Notes: generated by a model from the sequence alone, not told the origin. 64,000 bases of DNA from Mongoliimonas terrestris (GCF_001927285.1 NZ_MSIG01000007.1:186001-250000); one strand, 5' to 3'; shown: positions 18,101-27,571, counted from the first letter of the stretch. Numbers and translations are program-made.

Positions 18101-18544
18101 TCAGCCGCGCGGCGGGCGCGGCGTCGGCCGCCAGTCCGGCGGGGCGAGTTCGAAGCCCTCGAAGCGGAAGCCCGGCGCCACCGTGCAGCCGACGAGCGTC
18201 CAGGCGCCGAGGCTCTCCGCCGTCTGCCAGTGCCCCGCCGGCACCACCGCCTGGGGCTGCTGCCCGGCGCCAAGATCCGGCCCGAGGCGGACCGACCAGG
18301 CGTCGTGCCCGTCCGGCGAGACGGTGAGCGCCAGCGGCGCGCCCGCGTGCCAGTGCCAGACCTCCACCGCGTCCACCCGATGCCAGGCCGACACGTCGCC
18401 GACGTCGAGGAGGAAGTAGATCGCCGTGGACCGGGGCCGCCCGTCGCCGTCGACGGCCGCGTCGCGGAAGGTCTCCTTGTACCAGCCGCCCTCCGGATGG
18501 GGCTTCATGTCGAGCAGGCGGATGATCTCGCGGGCAGTGGTCAT
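18101..18544 (-). CDS. Cupin protein of the DUF985 family
   Basis: A 147-residue small beta-barrel protein. The start 'MTTAREIIRLLDMKPHPEGG' and 'WYKETFRD', the 'STAIYFLLDVGDVSAWHRVDAVEVWHW' strand pair and 'GCTVAPGFRFEGFEL' are the DUF985 (cupin_5) signature. The metal-binding His residues (WHR, WHWH) are present. No reaction is established for this family. It lies 25 bases after the upstream gloB stop on the same strand and probably shares its transcript. Confidence 0.9.
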   Translation of the reverse strand: MTTAREIIRLLDMKPHPEGGWYKETFRDAAVDGDGRPRSTAIYFLLDVGDVSAWHRVDAVEVWHWHAGAPLALTVSPDGHDAWSVRLGPDLGAGQQPQAVVPAGHWQTAESLGAWTLVGCTVAPGFRFEGFELAPPDWRPTPRPPRG

Positions 18545-18568
18545 GGGGGCCTCGGGTTGGCGAGCGGC

Positions 18569-19339
18569 TCAGGCCGCGTCCTTGCGGCGGCGGAGATGGG
18601 CGAAGACGGCGGCCGGCGCTGCGCCCGCCATGCCGACGGCGGTGGCGAGCGCCGGGTCGTCGGCACGCAGGAAGGGGTTGGTGGCAAGCTCGTCCGCCAT
18701 GGTGGTCGGCAGCGTCGGCCGGCCAGCCTCGCGCGCCGCGGCAATAGTCGTCGCGCGGGCCTGAAGCGCCGTGTTTCCGGGATCCATCGACACGGCGAAG
18801 CGGGCGTTGGAGAGCGTGTACTCGTGGCCGCAGTAGATGATGGTCTCCGGCGGCAGCACCGTCTTCAGCCGATCGAGCGAGCCCCACATGGCGTCGAGCG
18901 TGCCCTCGAACACCCGGCCGCAGCCGAGCGCGAACAGGGTGTCGCCGGTGAAGGCGAGGCCGATCGACGGCAGGTGGTAGCAGAGGTGGCCGAGCGTGTG
19001 CCCCGGCGTGCGGATCGCGTCGACCGTCCACGGCCCGATCTCCACCACGTCGCCGTCCTCAAGCGTGCGGTCGAGCCCGGCGATGCGGTCCGCCTCCTCG
19101 GCGGGGCCGAGCACCAGCGCGCCGGTCTCGTCCTTCAGCGCCATCAGGCCGGTCACGTGGTCGTGGTGGTGGTGGGTGATCAGGATGTGGGTCAGCGTCC
19201 AGCCGCGACGGCGGAGCGCGGCCGCCACGGGCGCCTCCTCGGGCGCGTCGACAAGCAGTGTCGTGCCGCTCGCAGGATCGTGGACGAGGACGGCGTAGTT
19301 GTCGCGCAGGCACGGGATGAGGTCGATGACGGGGGGCAT
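18569..19339 (-). CDS. gloB: Hydroxyacylglutathione hydrolase (glyoxalase II)
   Basis: A 256-residue metallo-beta-lactamase-fold enzyme that hydrolyses S-lactoylglutathione in methylglyoxal detoxification. The metal motif is THHHHDHV (about 56-63), followed by 'GHTLGHLCYHLP', 'FTGDTLFALGCGRVFEG' and 'YCGHEYTLSNARFA', all diagnostic for GloB rather than a general beta-lactamase-fold hydrolase. The C-terminal substrate domain 'NPFLRADDP' is present. The ATG has GGAG about six bases upstream. It stands divergent from a methyltransferase gene, an arrangement common in alphaproteobacteria. Confidence 0.95.
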   Translation of the reverse strand: MPPVIDLIPCLRDNYAVLVHDPASGTTLLVDAPEEAPVAAALRRRGWTLTHILITHHHHDHVTGLMALKDETGALVLGPAEEADRIAGLDRTLEDGDVVEIGPWTVDAIRTPGHTLGHLCYHLPSIGLAFTGDTLFALGCGRVFEGTLDAMWGSLDRLKTVLPPETIIYCGHEYTLSNARFAVSMDPGNTALQARATTIAAAREAGRPTLPTTMADELATNPFLRADDPALATAVGMAGAAPAAVFAHLRRRKDAA

Positions 19340-19569
19340 CCGGTCTCCTCGGGCGGGATGGGCGGCCGCGCCCGTCCCCACCCGGACGGCACGGCCCATG
19401 GAAGGGCGCCGGGGCACACCATAATGCGGATCGGGCCGCGTGGCACCCGGCGGCGCGTCCCTGCGGACCGGGTGCCACGCGGCCTCTTGCCCCGGCGCGC
19501 GCCGCCCCCCATGGTGAGGCCGCCGCACGTCACACCCGCGGCGGCCGTGGCCGCCCTGCCGAGGATCGC

Positions 19570-20352
19570 GTGTTCATGTACCTCGACGTCGTCGATCTGC
19601 GCGACTTCTACGCCCAGGACCTGGGGTTCACGGTCCGGGAGATCCTGATCCAGCGTCTAACCGAGCGCTGGCCGACGGTTGCCGGCGACCGGCTGCTCGG
19701 GCTCGGCTACACCACGCCCTATCTCTCCGTATTCCGGCCGACGGCGGAGCGCACGCTCGCCTTCATGCCGGCCACCCAAGGGGTGGTGAACTGGCCGCCG
19801 GACGGGCCGTCCGCCTCCGCCCTCGTGATCGAGGACATGCTGCCGCTGCCCGACGCGGCGGTCGACCGGGTGCTGCTCGTCCACGCGCTGGAGGTCGCCG
19901 GCGACCCGCGCGAGGTGCTGCGCGAGGTCTGGCGGGTGCTGGCGCCGGGCGGGCGGCTGGTCGCGGTTGTGCCGAACCGGCGCGGCCTGTGGGCGCGGGT
20001 CGACACCTCCCCGTTCGGCTACGGCCGGCCCTTCTCGCGCGGACAGTTGACGCAGCTCCTTCGCGAAAGCCTGTTCTCCCCCGTCGGCTGGGCCGAGGCG
20101 CTGCACATGATGCCGCTCAACCGCCGCCGCTTCCGCCGCTCGGCCAACACCTGGGAGACCATCGGCCGGCGGCTCTGGCCGGCCTTTGCCGGGGTGATCA
20201 TCGTGGAGGCCACCAAGCAGCTCTACCAGGGCCTGCCGGCGAAGCGCCGGGCGGTGCGGGCGCCCGCCTTCCGGCCGGCGTTGATCCCCAGCCCGGCGGG
20301 CGCGGGGCTGTCGCCGCGCCTCGGCGAGACGGCCGGCGACCCGCCAGGCTGA
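19570..20352 (+). CDS. Class I SAM-dependent methyltransferase-like protein
   Basis: A 260-residue Methyltransf_11-type protein. The usual glycine loop is weak ('RLLGLGYTTPYL', about 40-51), but the later motifs are clear: 'LPLPDAAVDRVLLVHALEVAGDP' (about 92-114) and 'REVWRVLAPGGRLVAVVPNRRGLWAR'. A C-terminal part (about 165-260) with 'GWAEALHMMPLNRRRF' is typical of the copy found divergent from gloB in this group of bacteria. The start is taken as GTG at 19570; an ATG two codons later is equally possible. Substrate unknown. Confidence 0.85.
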   Translation: MFMYLDVVDLRDFYAQDLGFTVREILIQRLTERWPTVAGDRLLGLGYTTPYLSVFRPTAERTLAFMPATQGVVNWPPDGPSASALVIEDMLPLPDAAVDRVLLVHALEVAGDPREVLREVWRVLAPGGRLVAVVPNRRGLWARVDTSPFGYGRPFSRGQLTQLLRESLFSPVGWAEALHMMPLNRRRFRRSANTWETIGRRLWPAFAGVIIVEATKQLYQGLPAKRRAVRAPAFRPALIPSPAGAGLSPRLGETAGDPPG

Positions 20353-20361
20353 CCGATCCGG

Positions 20362-21015
20362 TCAGCGCGCCGGGGCCCTGTCGGCGGCGGGCTTGCTGAG
20401 CAGGAACACCCCTTGGGCGCCGATCAGGTTCCAAACCCACCAGGGCGCGGTGAAGGGCAGCTTGTTGCCGGTCGCGTCGAGGGCGATCGCCTTCTCCACC
20501 GTGGCGCCGATCTCGTCGCAGAGGGCGACGAAGTCCCGGATGGTGCAGAAGTGGATGTTGGGCGTGTCGTACCAGGTGTAGGGCAGCCGCTTGGACACCG
20601 GCATGCGGCCGGTGAGGAGGAGCCGCAGCCGCACGTCGAAATGGCCGAAGTTCGGAAAGGAGACGATCACCTTGCCGCCGATCCGCAACAGGCTCTCCAG
20701 CACGGCCTTCGGGTTGCGCGTCGCCTGGATGGTCTGGCTGAGGATCACGTAGTCGAAGGCGTTGGCCGGATACTGGTCGAGGTCCCGGTCGGCGTCGCCC
20801 TGGATCACCGCGAGACCGCGGGCGACGCCCTTGTTGACGCCCGCCTGGGAGAGCTCGATGCCGCGGCCGTCCACTTGGCGCACGCTTTCCAGGAGGGCGA
20901 GCAGGTCGCCCTCGCCGCAGCCGACGTCGAGCACCCGGCTTCCGGGCGTCACCAGGTCGGCGATGAGGTCGAAGTCGACGCGCACGTCCGGGTTCGGAAG
21001 GGAGAGGTCCGCCAT
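20362..21015 (-). CDS. metW: MetW, methionine biosynthesis partner of MetX
   Basis: A 217-residue methyltransferase-fold protein. SAM-binding loop 'VLDVGCGEGDLLALL' (about 28-42), 'DYVILSQTIQATRNPKAVLE' and 'SFPNFGHFDVRLRLLLTGRMP' are diagnostic of MetW, which acts with MetX in homoserine activation in many bacteria. The ATG is five bases past the metX stop; a GTG three codons earlier overlaps that stop (GTGA) and could also be used. Tail to tail with the methyltransferase gene; a short CTGACC/GGTCAG hairpin lies between them. Confidence 0.94.
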   Translation of the reverse strand: MADLSLPNPDVRVDFDLIADLVTPGSRVLDVGCGEGDLLALLESVRQVDGRGIELSQAGVNKGVARGLAVIQGDADRDLDQYPANAFDYVILSQTIQATRNPKAVLESLLRIGGKVIVSFPNFGHFDVRLRLLLTGRMPVSKRLPYTWYDTPNIHFCTIRDFVALCDEIGATVEKAIALDATGNKLPFTAPWWVWNLIGAQGVFLLSKPAADRAPAR

Positions 21016-21020
21016 GGGCG

Positions 21021-22235
21021 TCACTCCCCCGCCGGCGCGGGCGCCGGCCCGGCGATGCCGCGCGCCCGGGCGGCGCCGGTGAGAAAGCCGCGCACGATGC
21101 GGTACTGCTCCGGAATGTCGAGGAGGAAGCTGTCGTGGCCCCGGTCGCTGTCGATCTCCACGAACGAGACGGACGCGCCGGCCCCGTTGAGGGCGTGCAC
21201 GACGGCCCGGGTCTCCGACGTGGGGAACAGCCAGTCGGAGGTGAAGGAGATCAGGCAGAATCGGGTGCGGCTGCCCTGGAAGACGCGGGCGAGCGAGCCT
21301 TCGGTGCGGGCCGACAGGTCGAAATAGTCCATGGCGCGGGTGACGTAGAGATAGGAATTGGCGTCGAACCGGTCGACGAAGGTCATCCCCTGGTGGCGCA
21401 GGTAGCTCTCGATCTGGAAGTCCGCGTCGAAGCCGAAGGTCAGCGCCTCCCGGTCCTGAAGGTTGCGGCCGAACTTGGCATGCAGCGACCGGTCGGACAT
21501 GTAGGTGATATGGGCGGCCATACGGGCGACCGCGAGGCCCTTCTTCGGGTTTCGGCCGGCGTCCAGATACCGGCCCTCGGCCCAGTCCGGGTCCGCCATC
21601 ACGGCCTGCCGGCCCACCTCGTGGAAGGCGATGTTCTGCGAGGAATGCCGGTGGCTGGTGGCGATCGCCACCGCGGCGAATACCCGCTGCGGCAGCGCCG
21701 CCGCCCATTCCAGCACCTGCATGCCGCCCATGGAGCCGCCGACGACGGCGAACAGGCTGTCGATCCCGAAATGGTCGACGAGGCGGGCCTGCGCCCGCAC
21801 CATGTCGGTGATGGTCACCACCGGCAGGCCGAGCCCGTAGACGCGGCCGGTCGCCGGGTCGGTGGAGGCCGGCCCGGTGGTGCCCATGCAGCCGCCGAGC
21901 ACGTTGGCGCAGATCACGAAGAAGCGGTCGGTGTCGATCGGCCGGCCGGGGCCGACCATCAGCGTCCACCAGCCGGGCTTGCCGGTCACCGGATGGTCGT
22001 TCGCCACGTGCTGGTCGCCGGTGAGGGCGTGGCAGACCAGGATGGCGTTCGACTTGTCGGCGTTGAGGCTGCCGTAGGTCTGGTAGGCGATCTGCCAGGG
22101 CGCCAGGACGGCGCCGGCTTCAAGGACGAGCGGCTGGTCCGGCCCGAAGGCGAGCACTGCGCTGGACGGATGATCCGCCTCGGACCGCCGCATGGCGTTC
22201 TGGGCATCGGGACCGAGGGCGTCGACGGCTGACAT
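21021..22235 (-). CDS. metX: Homoserine O-acetyltransferase
   Basis: A 404-residue alpha/beta-hydrolase-fold enzyme that activates homoserine for methionine synthesis. It has '[20 protein letters not shown]' (about 50-70), '[20 protein letters not shown]', the nucleophile elbow GGSMGGMQ (about 165-172) and the catalytic His in '[10 protein letters not shown]' near the C-terminus. MetX proteins can use acetyl- or succinyl-CoA; sequence alone does not settle this. First gene of the metXW operon, with a promoter candidate about 36-65 bases upstream. Confidence 0.96.
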   Translation of the reverse strand: MSAVDALGPDAQNAMRRSEADHPSSAVLAFGPDQPLVLEAGAVLAPWQIAYQTYGSLNADKSNAILVCHALTGDQHVANDHPVTGKPGWWTLMVGPGRPIDTDRFFVICANVLGGCMGTTGPASTDPATGRVYGLGLPVVTITDMVRAQARLVDHFGIDSLFAVVGGSMGGMQVLEWAAALPQRVFAAVAIATSHRHSSQNIAFHEVGRQAVMADPDWAEGRYLDAGRNPKKGLAVARMAAHITYMSDRSLHAKFGRNLQDREALTFGFDADFQIESYLRHQGMTFVDRFDANSYLYVTRAMDYFDLSARTEGSLARVFQGSRTRFCLISFTSDWLFPTSETRAVVHALNGAGASVSFVEIDSDRGHDSFLLDIPEQYRIVRGFLTGAARARGIAGPAPAPAGE

Positions 22236-22270
22236 GATGAACTTTCGGAGAAACCCGTTCGAAGGCCGCT

Positions 22271-22299
22271 AGCTAGGGATCGGGAGCGGGCGCTGTCAA
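22271..22299 (-). promoter_or_regulatory. Candidate promoter of metXW
   Basis: On the minus strand TTGACA (22294-22299, within CTTGACA) is separated by 17 bases from CTAGCT (22271-22276), 35 bases before the metX ATG. The -35 is a consensus match and the spacing is ideal; the -10 is weak. No SAM-II or other SAM riboswitch consensus is visible in the leader. Confidence 0.55.
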
Positions 22300-22531
22300 G
22301 CGCGCGGGTGCCGACGGGGCGCGCCGGGCCGCCCGCGAAAGTTCGCCAATCCCGCGCCGGGCCGTGGCGCGCCTGCCGCGGACTGGCGTGGTCGTGCGGC
22401 TCCGCGGCAGCCCTCGGCGAGGGCTTTTCCTTTGCCTTCCCGGTGCTCGCCGCCTATGAATAGCGCCGCCGCGCGGGTGCGTCCGCCCTCGCCGGCCAAG
22501 CCTTTCCCATCCCGTTCGAAACAGACCCGTC

Positions 22532-23407
22532 ATGGCCCTCGACGATCCTGCCCCTCCGCGCGACCTCGCCGACCTCCGGGCGCGCATCGACGCCATCGAC
22601 GCGGAGATGCACGGCCTCCTCATTCGCCGTAGCGAGATCATCGACCAGCTGATCAGCGTCAAGCGCACCGCCGAGACTGGCGCCGCCTTCCGGCCGGCGC
22701 GCGAGGCCGCCATGATGCACGCCCTCGTCGATCGCCATCGCGGCCACCTGCCGCTGGTGACCGTGGAGCATGTCTGGCGGGAGGTCATCGCCACCTTCAC
22801 CTGGCTGCAGGCGCCCTACACGGTCCATGTGGCCACCGGCGACGCGGCCGAGACGCGGGACGTGGCGCGCTTCTACTTCGGCTTCACCGTGCCCTTCGAG
22901 ACGGTCGACCAGCCTTCGGACGCGGTGGCCGCCGTGGCGCGTTCGACGTCCGACCTCGCCGTCGTCCGCCTCGGGGAAGCGGCGCAGCCCTGGTGGCTGG
23001 GCCTCTCCGCCGAAGGCGCCCGCCCGCGGGTGATCGGCCGGCTGCCCTTCATCGGCATCGACTCGCGGCCGGTCGCCACCCCGGCGGTGGTGCTCTCCAT
23101 GCCGCTCCGCGATCCGGTGGAGCCGGAGGTGCAGGTGTTCGCCGGCCGCGGCCCCGCCGACCCGGCCGCCCACGCGGCGCTCGCCGCGCTTGGTGCCGAG
23201 GTGTTGGCCTGGCACGCGCCCTGGGGCCACCACACCGGTGCCGTCGGCGCCGACCTGGTGATCGCCGTCGCCGGCAACGGCCGCCGCCCGGCCGAAACTG
23301 CCGCCAGCCTCGTCGACGGTGCCCGCGACCGGGCCGGCGTGATCCTCGCCGACCTTCAGCCGATCGGCGGCTATGCGGCGCCGATCCAGCCGCGACCGGC
23401 CGTCTAG
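22532..23407 (+). CDS. Chorismate mutase with degenerate prephenate-dehydratase-like domain
   Basis: A 291-residue protein. The N-terminal AroQ domain (about 8-95) has 'LADLRARIDAIDAEMHGLLI', 'RRSEIIDQLISVKR' and 'FRPAREAAMMHAL', the active-site pattern of chorismate mutase (chorismate to prephenate). The C-terminal 190 residues resemble a prephenate dehydratase fold ('ARFYFGFTVPFETVDQPSDAVAAVA') but lack a TRF catalytic triplet; the comparable stretch reads 'LPFIGIDSRP'. So the second domain is probably not a dehydratase. It starts a cluster with an aminotransferase and a prephenate dehydrogenase, divergent from metX. Confidence 0.88.
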   Translation: MALDDPAPPRDLADLRARIDAIDAEMHGLLIRRSEIIDQLISVKRTAETGAAFRPAREAAMMHALVDRHRGHLPLVTVEHVWREVIATFTWLQAPYTVHVATGDAAETRDVARFYFGFTVPFETVDQPSDAVAAVARSTSDLAVVRLGEAAQPWWLGLSAEGARPRVIGRLPFIGIDSRPVATPAVVLSMPLRDPVEPEVQVFAGRGPADPAAHAALAALGAEVLAWHAPWGHHTGAVGADLVIAVAGNGRRPAETAASLVDGARDRAGVILADLQPIGGYAAPIQPRPAV

Positions 23408-23467
23408 CGGCCGATCGATCCGTCCTCCCTCTCCCGCGCCGTCCCCCCTTCAAAGAGCCCGACGCCC

Positions 23468-24574
23468 ATGTCCGACACGCTCCTCCGCCCCGTTCCGCGC
23501 GCCAGCCTGATGACGATCGACGCCTACGTGCCGGGCCGCTCCAAGGCGGCGCCGGGCGTGAAGCTGCACAAGCTGTCGTCGAACGAGACGCCGCTCGGCC
23601 CGTCGCCGAAGGCGATCGAGGCTTACCGCGCGGAGGCCGGCAGCCTGGAGCGCTATCCGGACGGGTCGGCGCTTGCGCTCCGCCAGGCGATCGCCGAGTC
23701 GCACGGCCTCAACCCGGACCGGATCCTCTGCGGCAACGGCTCGGACGAACTCCTCCACCTCCTAGCCTCGGCCTATCTGGGGCCGGGCGACGAGGGGCTC
23801 TACACGGAGCACGGTTTCCTCGTTTACAAGATCGCCATCCTGGCGGCCGGCGCCACCCCCGTCATTGCGCCGGAGACGAACTTCACCACCGATGTGGACG
23901 CGCTGATCGCCAAGGTGAGCGAGCGCACCAAGGTGGTCTTCCTCGCCAACCCGAACAACCCGACCGGCACCTACCTGCCGATCCAGGAGGTGCGCCGCCT
24001 GCACGCCGCCTTGCCGAAGACCGCCCTTCTGGTGCTCGACGCGGCTTACGCGGAGTATGTGCGCCGGAACGACTACGAGAGCGGCATCGAGCTCGTCTCA
24101 TCGTTCGACAATGTCGTGATGACCCGCACCTTCTCCAAGGTGCACGGCCTCGCGGCGCTCCGGATCGGCTGGCTCTACGGGCCGGAGCACGTGGTGGACG
24201 TGGTGAACCGCATCCGCGGGCCCTTCAACATGTCGGCGCCCGCCATCGCGGCTGGTGCCGCCGCGGTGCGCGACAAGGCCTTCGTGGACGCCGCGGTGCG
24301 GCACAACGAGTCCTGGCTCGCCTGGGTCTCCGAGGAGGTCGGTAAGCTCGGCCTCGCCGTCACGCCGTCGGTCGGCAACTTCGTGCTGATCCACTTCCCC
24401 GAGACCGCCGGCCGCACCGCCGCCGAGGCGGACGACTTCCTGGTCGGGCGCGGCGTGGTCGTCCGCCGGGTCGCCGCCTACGGGCTGCCCAACGCGCTCC
24501 GCATGTCGATCGGCGACGAGGAGGCCAACCGCGCCACCGTGGCGGCACTCCGCGACTTCCTGGGGGCGTCATGA
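23468..24574 (+). CDS. hisC: Histidinol-phosphate / aromatic amino acid aminotransferase
   Basis: A 368-residue PLP-dependent fold-type I aminotransferase of the HisC group. It has '[19 protein letters not shown]' (about 37-55), '[16 protein letters not shown]' (about 91-106), '[12 protein letters not shown]', the Asp-Ala-Ala-Tyr pair in '[11 protein letters not shown]' and the PLP lysine in '[16 protein letters not shown]'. Between chorismate mutase and tyrA it probably transaminates prephenate or hydroxyphenylpyruvate rather than, or as well as, histidinol phosphate. Stop overlaps the tyrA start by four bases (ATGA). Confidence 0.94.
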   Translation: MSDTLLRPVPRASLMTIDAYVPGRSKAAPGVKLHKLSSNETPLGPSPKAIEAYRAEAGSLERYPDGSALALRQAIAESHGLNPDRILCGNGSDELLHLLASAYLGPGDEGLYTEHGFLVYKIAILAAGATPVIAPETNFTTDVDALIAKVSERTKVVFLANPNNPTGTYLPIQEVRRLHAALPKTALLVLDAAYAEYVRRNDYESGIELVSSFDNVVMTRTFSKVHGLAALRIGWLYGPEHVVDVVNRIRGPFNMSAPAIAAGAAAVRDKAFVDAAVRHNESWLAWVSEEVGKLGLAVTPSVGNFVLIHFPETAGRTAAEADDFLVGRGVVVRRVAAYGLPNALRMSIGDEEANRATVAALRDFLGAS

Positions 24575-25488
24575 CGGATCCCCAGTTCGGCCGGGTCGCC
24601 ATCATCGGCATCGGCCTGATCGGCTCGTCGCTCGCCCGCGCCGTTCGCGCGCGCGGGCTCGCCGGCCATATCGCCATCGCGGACCGCTCGCCGGACCACC
24701 TGGAGCGGGCCGAGGCCCTCGGGCTCGGCGACAGCCTGCACGCCGGGGCGGACGCGGCCGTGAAGGACGCGGACCTCGTCATCTCCTGCGTGCCCGTGGG
24801 CGCCTCGGAGGAGGTCGCCAAGCTGATCAGCCGCGACCTGAAGCCCGGCGCCATCGTGTCGGACGTCGGCTCGGTGAAGGGCTCGGTGATCCGGCAGATG
24901 CAGCCGCACCTGCCGGCGAACGTCCACCTGGTGCCGGCCCATCCGGTCGCCGGCACGGAGTTCTCCGGCCCCGACGCGGGCTTCGCCGAGCTCTTCGAGA
25001 ACCGCTGGTGTATCGTCACGCCGCTGGAGGACAGCGATCCGGCGGCGGTCGAGGCTCTCGTGCGCTTCTGGAGAGCGCTCGGCTCCAACGTGGAGACCAT
25101 GGGGGCGGACCACCATGACCTGGTGCTCGCCATCACCAGCCACGTGCCGCATCTCATCGCCTACAACATCGTCGGCACGGCGGCGGACCTTGAGACCGTC
25201 ACCCAGTCGGAGGTGATGAAATTCTCCGCCGGCGGCTTCCGCGACTTCACCCGCATCGCGGCGTCTGACCCGACCATGTGGCGCGACGTCTTCCTGCACA
25301 ACAGGGAGGCGGTCATCGAGGTGCTGGGCCGCTTCACCGAGGACCTGATCGCCTTGCAGCGGCAGATCCGCTGGGGCGAGGCGGACAAGCTCTACGACCT
25401 CTTCTCGCGCACCCGCGCCATCCGCCGCGGCATCATCGGCATCGGCCAGGAGACGCCCGCGCCGGACTTCGGCCGGCGCAAACCCTAA
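24571..25488 (+). CDS. tyrA: Prephenate/arogenate (cyclohexadienyl) dehydrogenase
   Basis: A 305-residue NAD(P)-dependent dehydrogenase of tyrosine synthesis. The Rossmann motif is '[17 protein letters not shown]' (about 11-27). '[10 protein letters not shown]', '[16 protein letters not shown]' (catalytic His region) and '[19 protein letters not shown]'-type residues ('[19 protein letters not shown]') are all present. It is the short TyrC-like form with no fused mutase. The last residues (APDFGRRKP) and the stop codon lie in the first copy of a 59-bp repeat that continues for about 350 bases downstream. Confidence 0.95.
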   Translation: MTDPQFGRVAIIGIGLIGSSLARAVRARGLAGHIAIADRSPDHLERAEALGLGDSLHAGADAAVKDADLVISCVPVGASEEVAKLISRDLKPGAIVSDVGSVKGSVIRQMQPHLPANVHLVPAHPVAGTEFSGPDAGFAELFENRWCIVTPLEDSDPAAVEALVRFWRALGSNVETMGADHHDLVLAITSHVPHLIAYNIVGTAADLETVTQSEVMKFSAGGFRDFTRIAASDPTMWRDVFLHNREAVIEVLGRFTEDLIALQRQIRWGEADKLYDLFSRTRAIRRGIIGIGQETPAPDFGRRKP

Positions 25489-25837
25489 AGAGAGAGCTCG
25501 GTGCGCTAGCGCCGCGCGGGCCGGACTTCGGCCGGCGCAAACCCTAAGAAGAGAGCGCGGCGCGCTAGCGCCGCGCGGGCCGGACTTCGGCCGGCGCAAA
25601 CCCTAAGGAGAGAGCGCGGCGCGCTAGCGCCGCGCGGGCCGGACTTCGGCCGGCGCAAACCCTAAGGAGAGAGCGCGGCGCGCTAGCGCCGCGCGGGCCG
25701 GACTTCGGCCGGCGCAAACCCTAAGGAGAGAGCGCGGCGCGCTAGCGCCGCGCGGGCCGGACTTCGGCCGGCGCAAACCCTAAGGAGAGAGCGCGGCGCG
25801 CTAGCGCCGCGCGGGCCGGACTTCGGCCGGCGCAAAC
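25461..25837. repeat. 59-bp tandem repeat array, about 6.4 copies
   Basis: The phrase GCCGGACTTCGGCCGGCGCA recurs at an exact 59-base period starting at 25461, 25520, 25579, 25638, 25697, 25756 and 25815. Each full unit holds two inverted repeats: GCCGG/CCGGC around ACTTCGG, and a 9-bp stem GCGCGGCGC / GCGCCGCGC with a GCTA loop. The first copy is the 3' end of tyrA, including its stop codon. Copies 3 to 6 are identical; copies 1 and 2 differ at a few bases in the spacer. The array separates the convergent tyrA and DUF2125 genes. It may act as a bidirectional terminator or be a slippage product. No unique spacers, so not CRISPR. Confidence 0.95.
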
Positions 25838-25850
25838 GCCATGCGCGTCC

Positions 25851-26846
25851 TCAGTAGAGGCGCGGTGCGCTGCCGAGGGCGAAGCCGTTGGCCGTGATGG
25901 TGCCGTCGCGGATGTCCATGGTGACGGCGCGGGCGCCGGCCTCCCCGTCCACCGGCTTGCCGAAGATCATGAAGGCGGTGCCGAGCGCCCCGAGCGGGGC
26001 TGCCAGCGGCCGGCCGGCCGAGACTTGCTGGGTCAACCACTGCAGGCCGGTGCCGACCACCACGAACGTGCCGGCGAGCCGTCCGTCCTCCGTGGCGGTC
26101 GCGGTGCCGCTCGCCTCCAGGCGAGTCTCGCCCACGTCGATCGCCATCTCGGAGACGCCGACCTCGCCGCCCGCCGCCCGCCAGGCGGCGACGCCCTCCG
26201 GGGTCCCGTCGAGGAGCATCGCCTGTCGCACCACCACGGCGGCGCCGAGATCGGCCTCCGCGGGCAGAAGATCCGCCGCACCGGTGCTCACGTTGGCGTC
26301 GGTGAGGACGGCGGCGAGTTCCACGGCGCCGGGGCCGGCTGCCTCCGGTCGCACGTGCATCTCCCCATGGCGGGCGGTGAGCCGGCCGACCGAGCGCTCC
26401 AGGACGACGCCGTTGACCGCCAGATCGACGGCCTCCAGCGAGATGCGGCCGAGCCGCCCGTCGGTCATCCGCACGCTCGCCCTGAGGTCCGCAAAAGTGG
26501 CGTCCGCGTGCGATCCGTCGGCGGCCCGCACCACCAGCGGCGCGCCGATGCGCACCACCGTGAGGTTCGGGTCCACCACCACGCCGTTCGCCTCGAGCCG
26601 GTCGGCGAGAACCGCGCTGCCGTCCGGCAGACGGATCTCCGGCCCGGTGCAGGCGACCGTGACCCGGAACGGCCAGCCGCCGGTGATCCGCTCGGGACAG
26701 GACACGACGATCCCTTGCCGAGCGAGGTCCGCGACCGTGTCGTCGATGCTGGCGACCACCGCGTCGTGAACCCGCATCCAGGCATAGCTCCAGCCGGCAA
26801 TCACCACGGCGACGAGGGCGAGGAGCAGAAGGACGTTGCGGCGCAT
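25851..26846 (-). CDS. DUF2125-family envelope protein
   Basis: A 331-residue protein with one N-terminal membrane helix (about 4-25, 'VLLLLALVAVVIAGWSYAWM') and a long periplasmic region of repeated beta-type segments. 'RITGGWPFRVTVACTGPEI' (about 52-70) and the C-terminal 'LGTAFMIFGKPVDGEAGARAV' are typical of DUF2125, an alphaproteobacterial family of unknown function. The start at the ATG before RRNVLLLL places the helix at the N-terminus; an upstream in-frame start would add 25 residues with no family support. Stop lies 13 bases from the repeat array. Confidence 0.88.
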   Translation of the reverse strand: MRRNVLLLLALVAVVIAGWSYAWMRVHDAVVASIDDTVADLARQGIVVSCPERITGGWPFRVTVACTGPEIRLPDGSAVLADRLEANGVVVDPNLTVVRIGAPLVVRAADGSHADATFADLRASVRMTDGRLGRISLEAVDLAVNGVVLERSVGRLTARHGEMHVRPEAAGPGAVELAAVLTDANVSTGAADLLPAEADLGAAVVVRQAMLLDGTPEGVAAWRAAGGEVGVSEMAIDVGETRLEASGTATATEDGRLAGTFVVVGTGLQWLTQQVSAGRPLAAPLGALGTAFMIFGKPVDGEAGARAVTMDIRDGTITANGFALGSAPRLY

Positions 26847-27028
26847 GCGGGTGATTGTCTCCTTGGTTGGCACCGATCCACCCGATCCGTGTGGCAAGGT
26901 CAAGGCCGCATCGTCGGCCAAGGCCGCGGCGGGCGTCGTCGGGTCGCCGACTTGGACGGCGTGAAAGCGCCGCTTGCACCGCTGCCGGCGCTCTGCTAGG
27001 CGGCGATCCGCGCAACCGGGAAACCGCC

Positions 27029-27547
27029 ATGGATGACAGTCTCTGGGTGTTCGGCTACGGCTCCTTGATGTGGAATCCGGGCTTTCCGCACGAGGCCGTC
27101 GCGCCGGCGCTCCTCAAAGGCGCACACCGGTCGCTCTGCGTCTATTCCTACGTCCACCGCGGCACGCCGGAGAGCCCCGGCCTCGTCTTCGGCCTCGACC
27201 GGGGCGGATCCTGCCGCGGCCTCGCCTTCCGGGTGGCGGCCGCCGACCGGCAGGCGACGGTGGACTATCTGAGGGCGCGCGAGCAGGTCACCACCGTCTA
27301 CCGGGAGGCCGTCCGGCCCGTCGCCCTGTCCGACGGCCGGATGGTGGCGGCGCTCACCTATGTGGTGGACCGCGGCCATCCCCAGTACGCGGGCCGGCTC
27401 AGCGCCGAGGCCCAACTGGCGCTGGTGCGCGCGGGGGTCGGCCGGTCGGGCGCCAACCCGGACTATGTGCGCTCCACCGCCGACCACCTGGTCGCCCTCG
27501 GCATCCGCGATCCGCACGTGGAGACGCTGGTCGCCGCGCTCCGCTGA
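27029..27547 (+). CDS. Gamma-glutamylcyclotransferase, ChaC type
   Basis: A 172-residue ChaC-family enzyme that releases 5-oxoproline from gamma-glutamyl compounds, in the main glutathione. The phosphate/substrate loop 'VFGYGSLMWNPGF' (about 7-19), 'GLAFRVAAAD' and the catalytic Glu in 'YLRAREQVTTVYRE' (about 80-93) are present. The C-terminal 'YVRSTADHLVALGIRDPHVETL' closes the family pattern. Single gene, divergent from DUF2125 and convergent with plsC. Confidence 0.93.
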   Translation: MDDSLWVFGYGSLMWNPGFPHEAVAPALLKGAHRSLCVYSYVHRGTPESPGLVFGLDRGGSCRGLAFRVAAADRQATVDYLRAREQVTTVYREAVRPVALSDGRMVAALTYVVDRGHPQYAGRLSAEAQLALVRAGVGRSGANPDYVRSTADHLVALGIRDPHVETLVAALR

Positions 27548-27571
27548 TCCGGCGCGCGGGATCGGTCGGCC

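Noticed and set aside
14880..18419. A plus-strand open frame of nearly 1180 codons
   Set aside because: It lies antisense to the GGDEF-EAL gene and out of frame with the DMT transporter, both of which have full family motifs. The long frame is a GC artefact.
22236..22531. SAM-II riboswitch before metX, common in alphaproteobacteria
   Set aside because: The leader contains a promoter-like TTGACA but none of the conserved SAM-II loop sequence or pseudoknot partners.
25461..25837. CRISPR array or integron attC array
   Set aside because: Units are contiguous and identical with no variable spacers, no cas genes, and no integrase; it is a simple tandem repeat.
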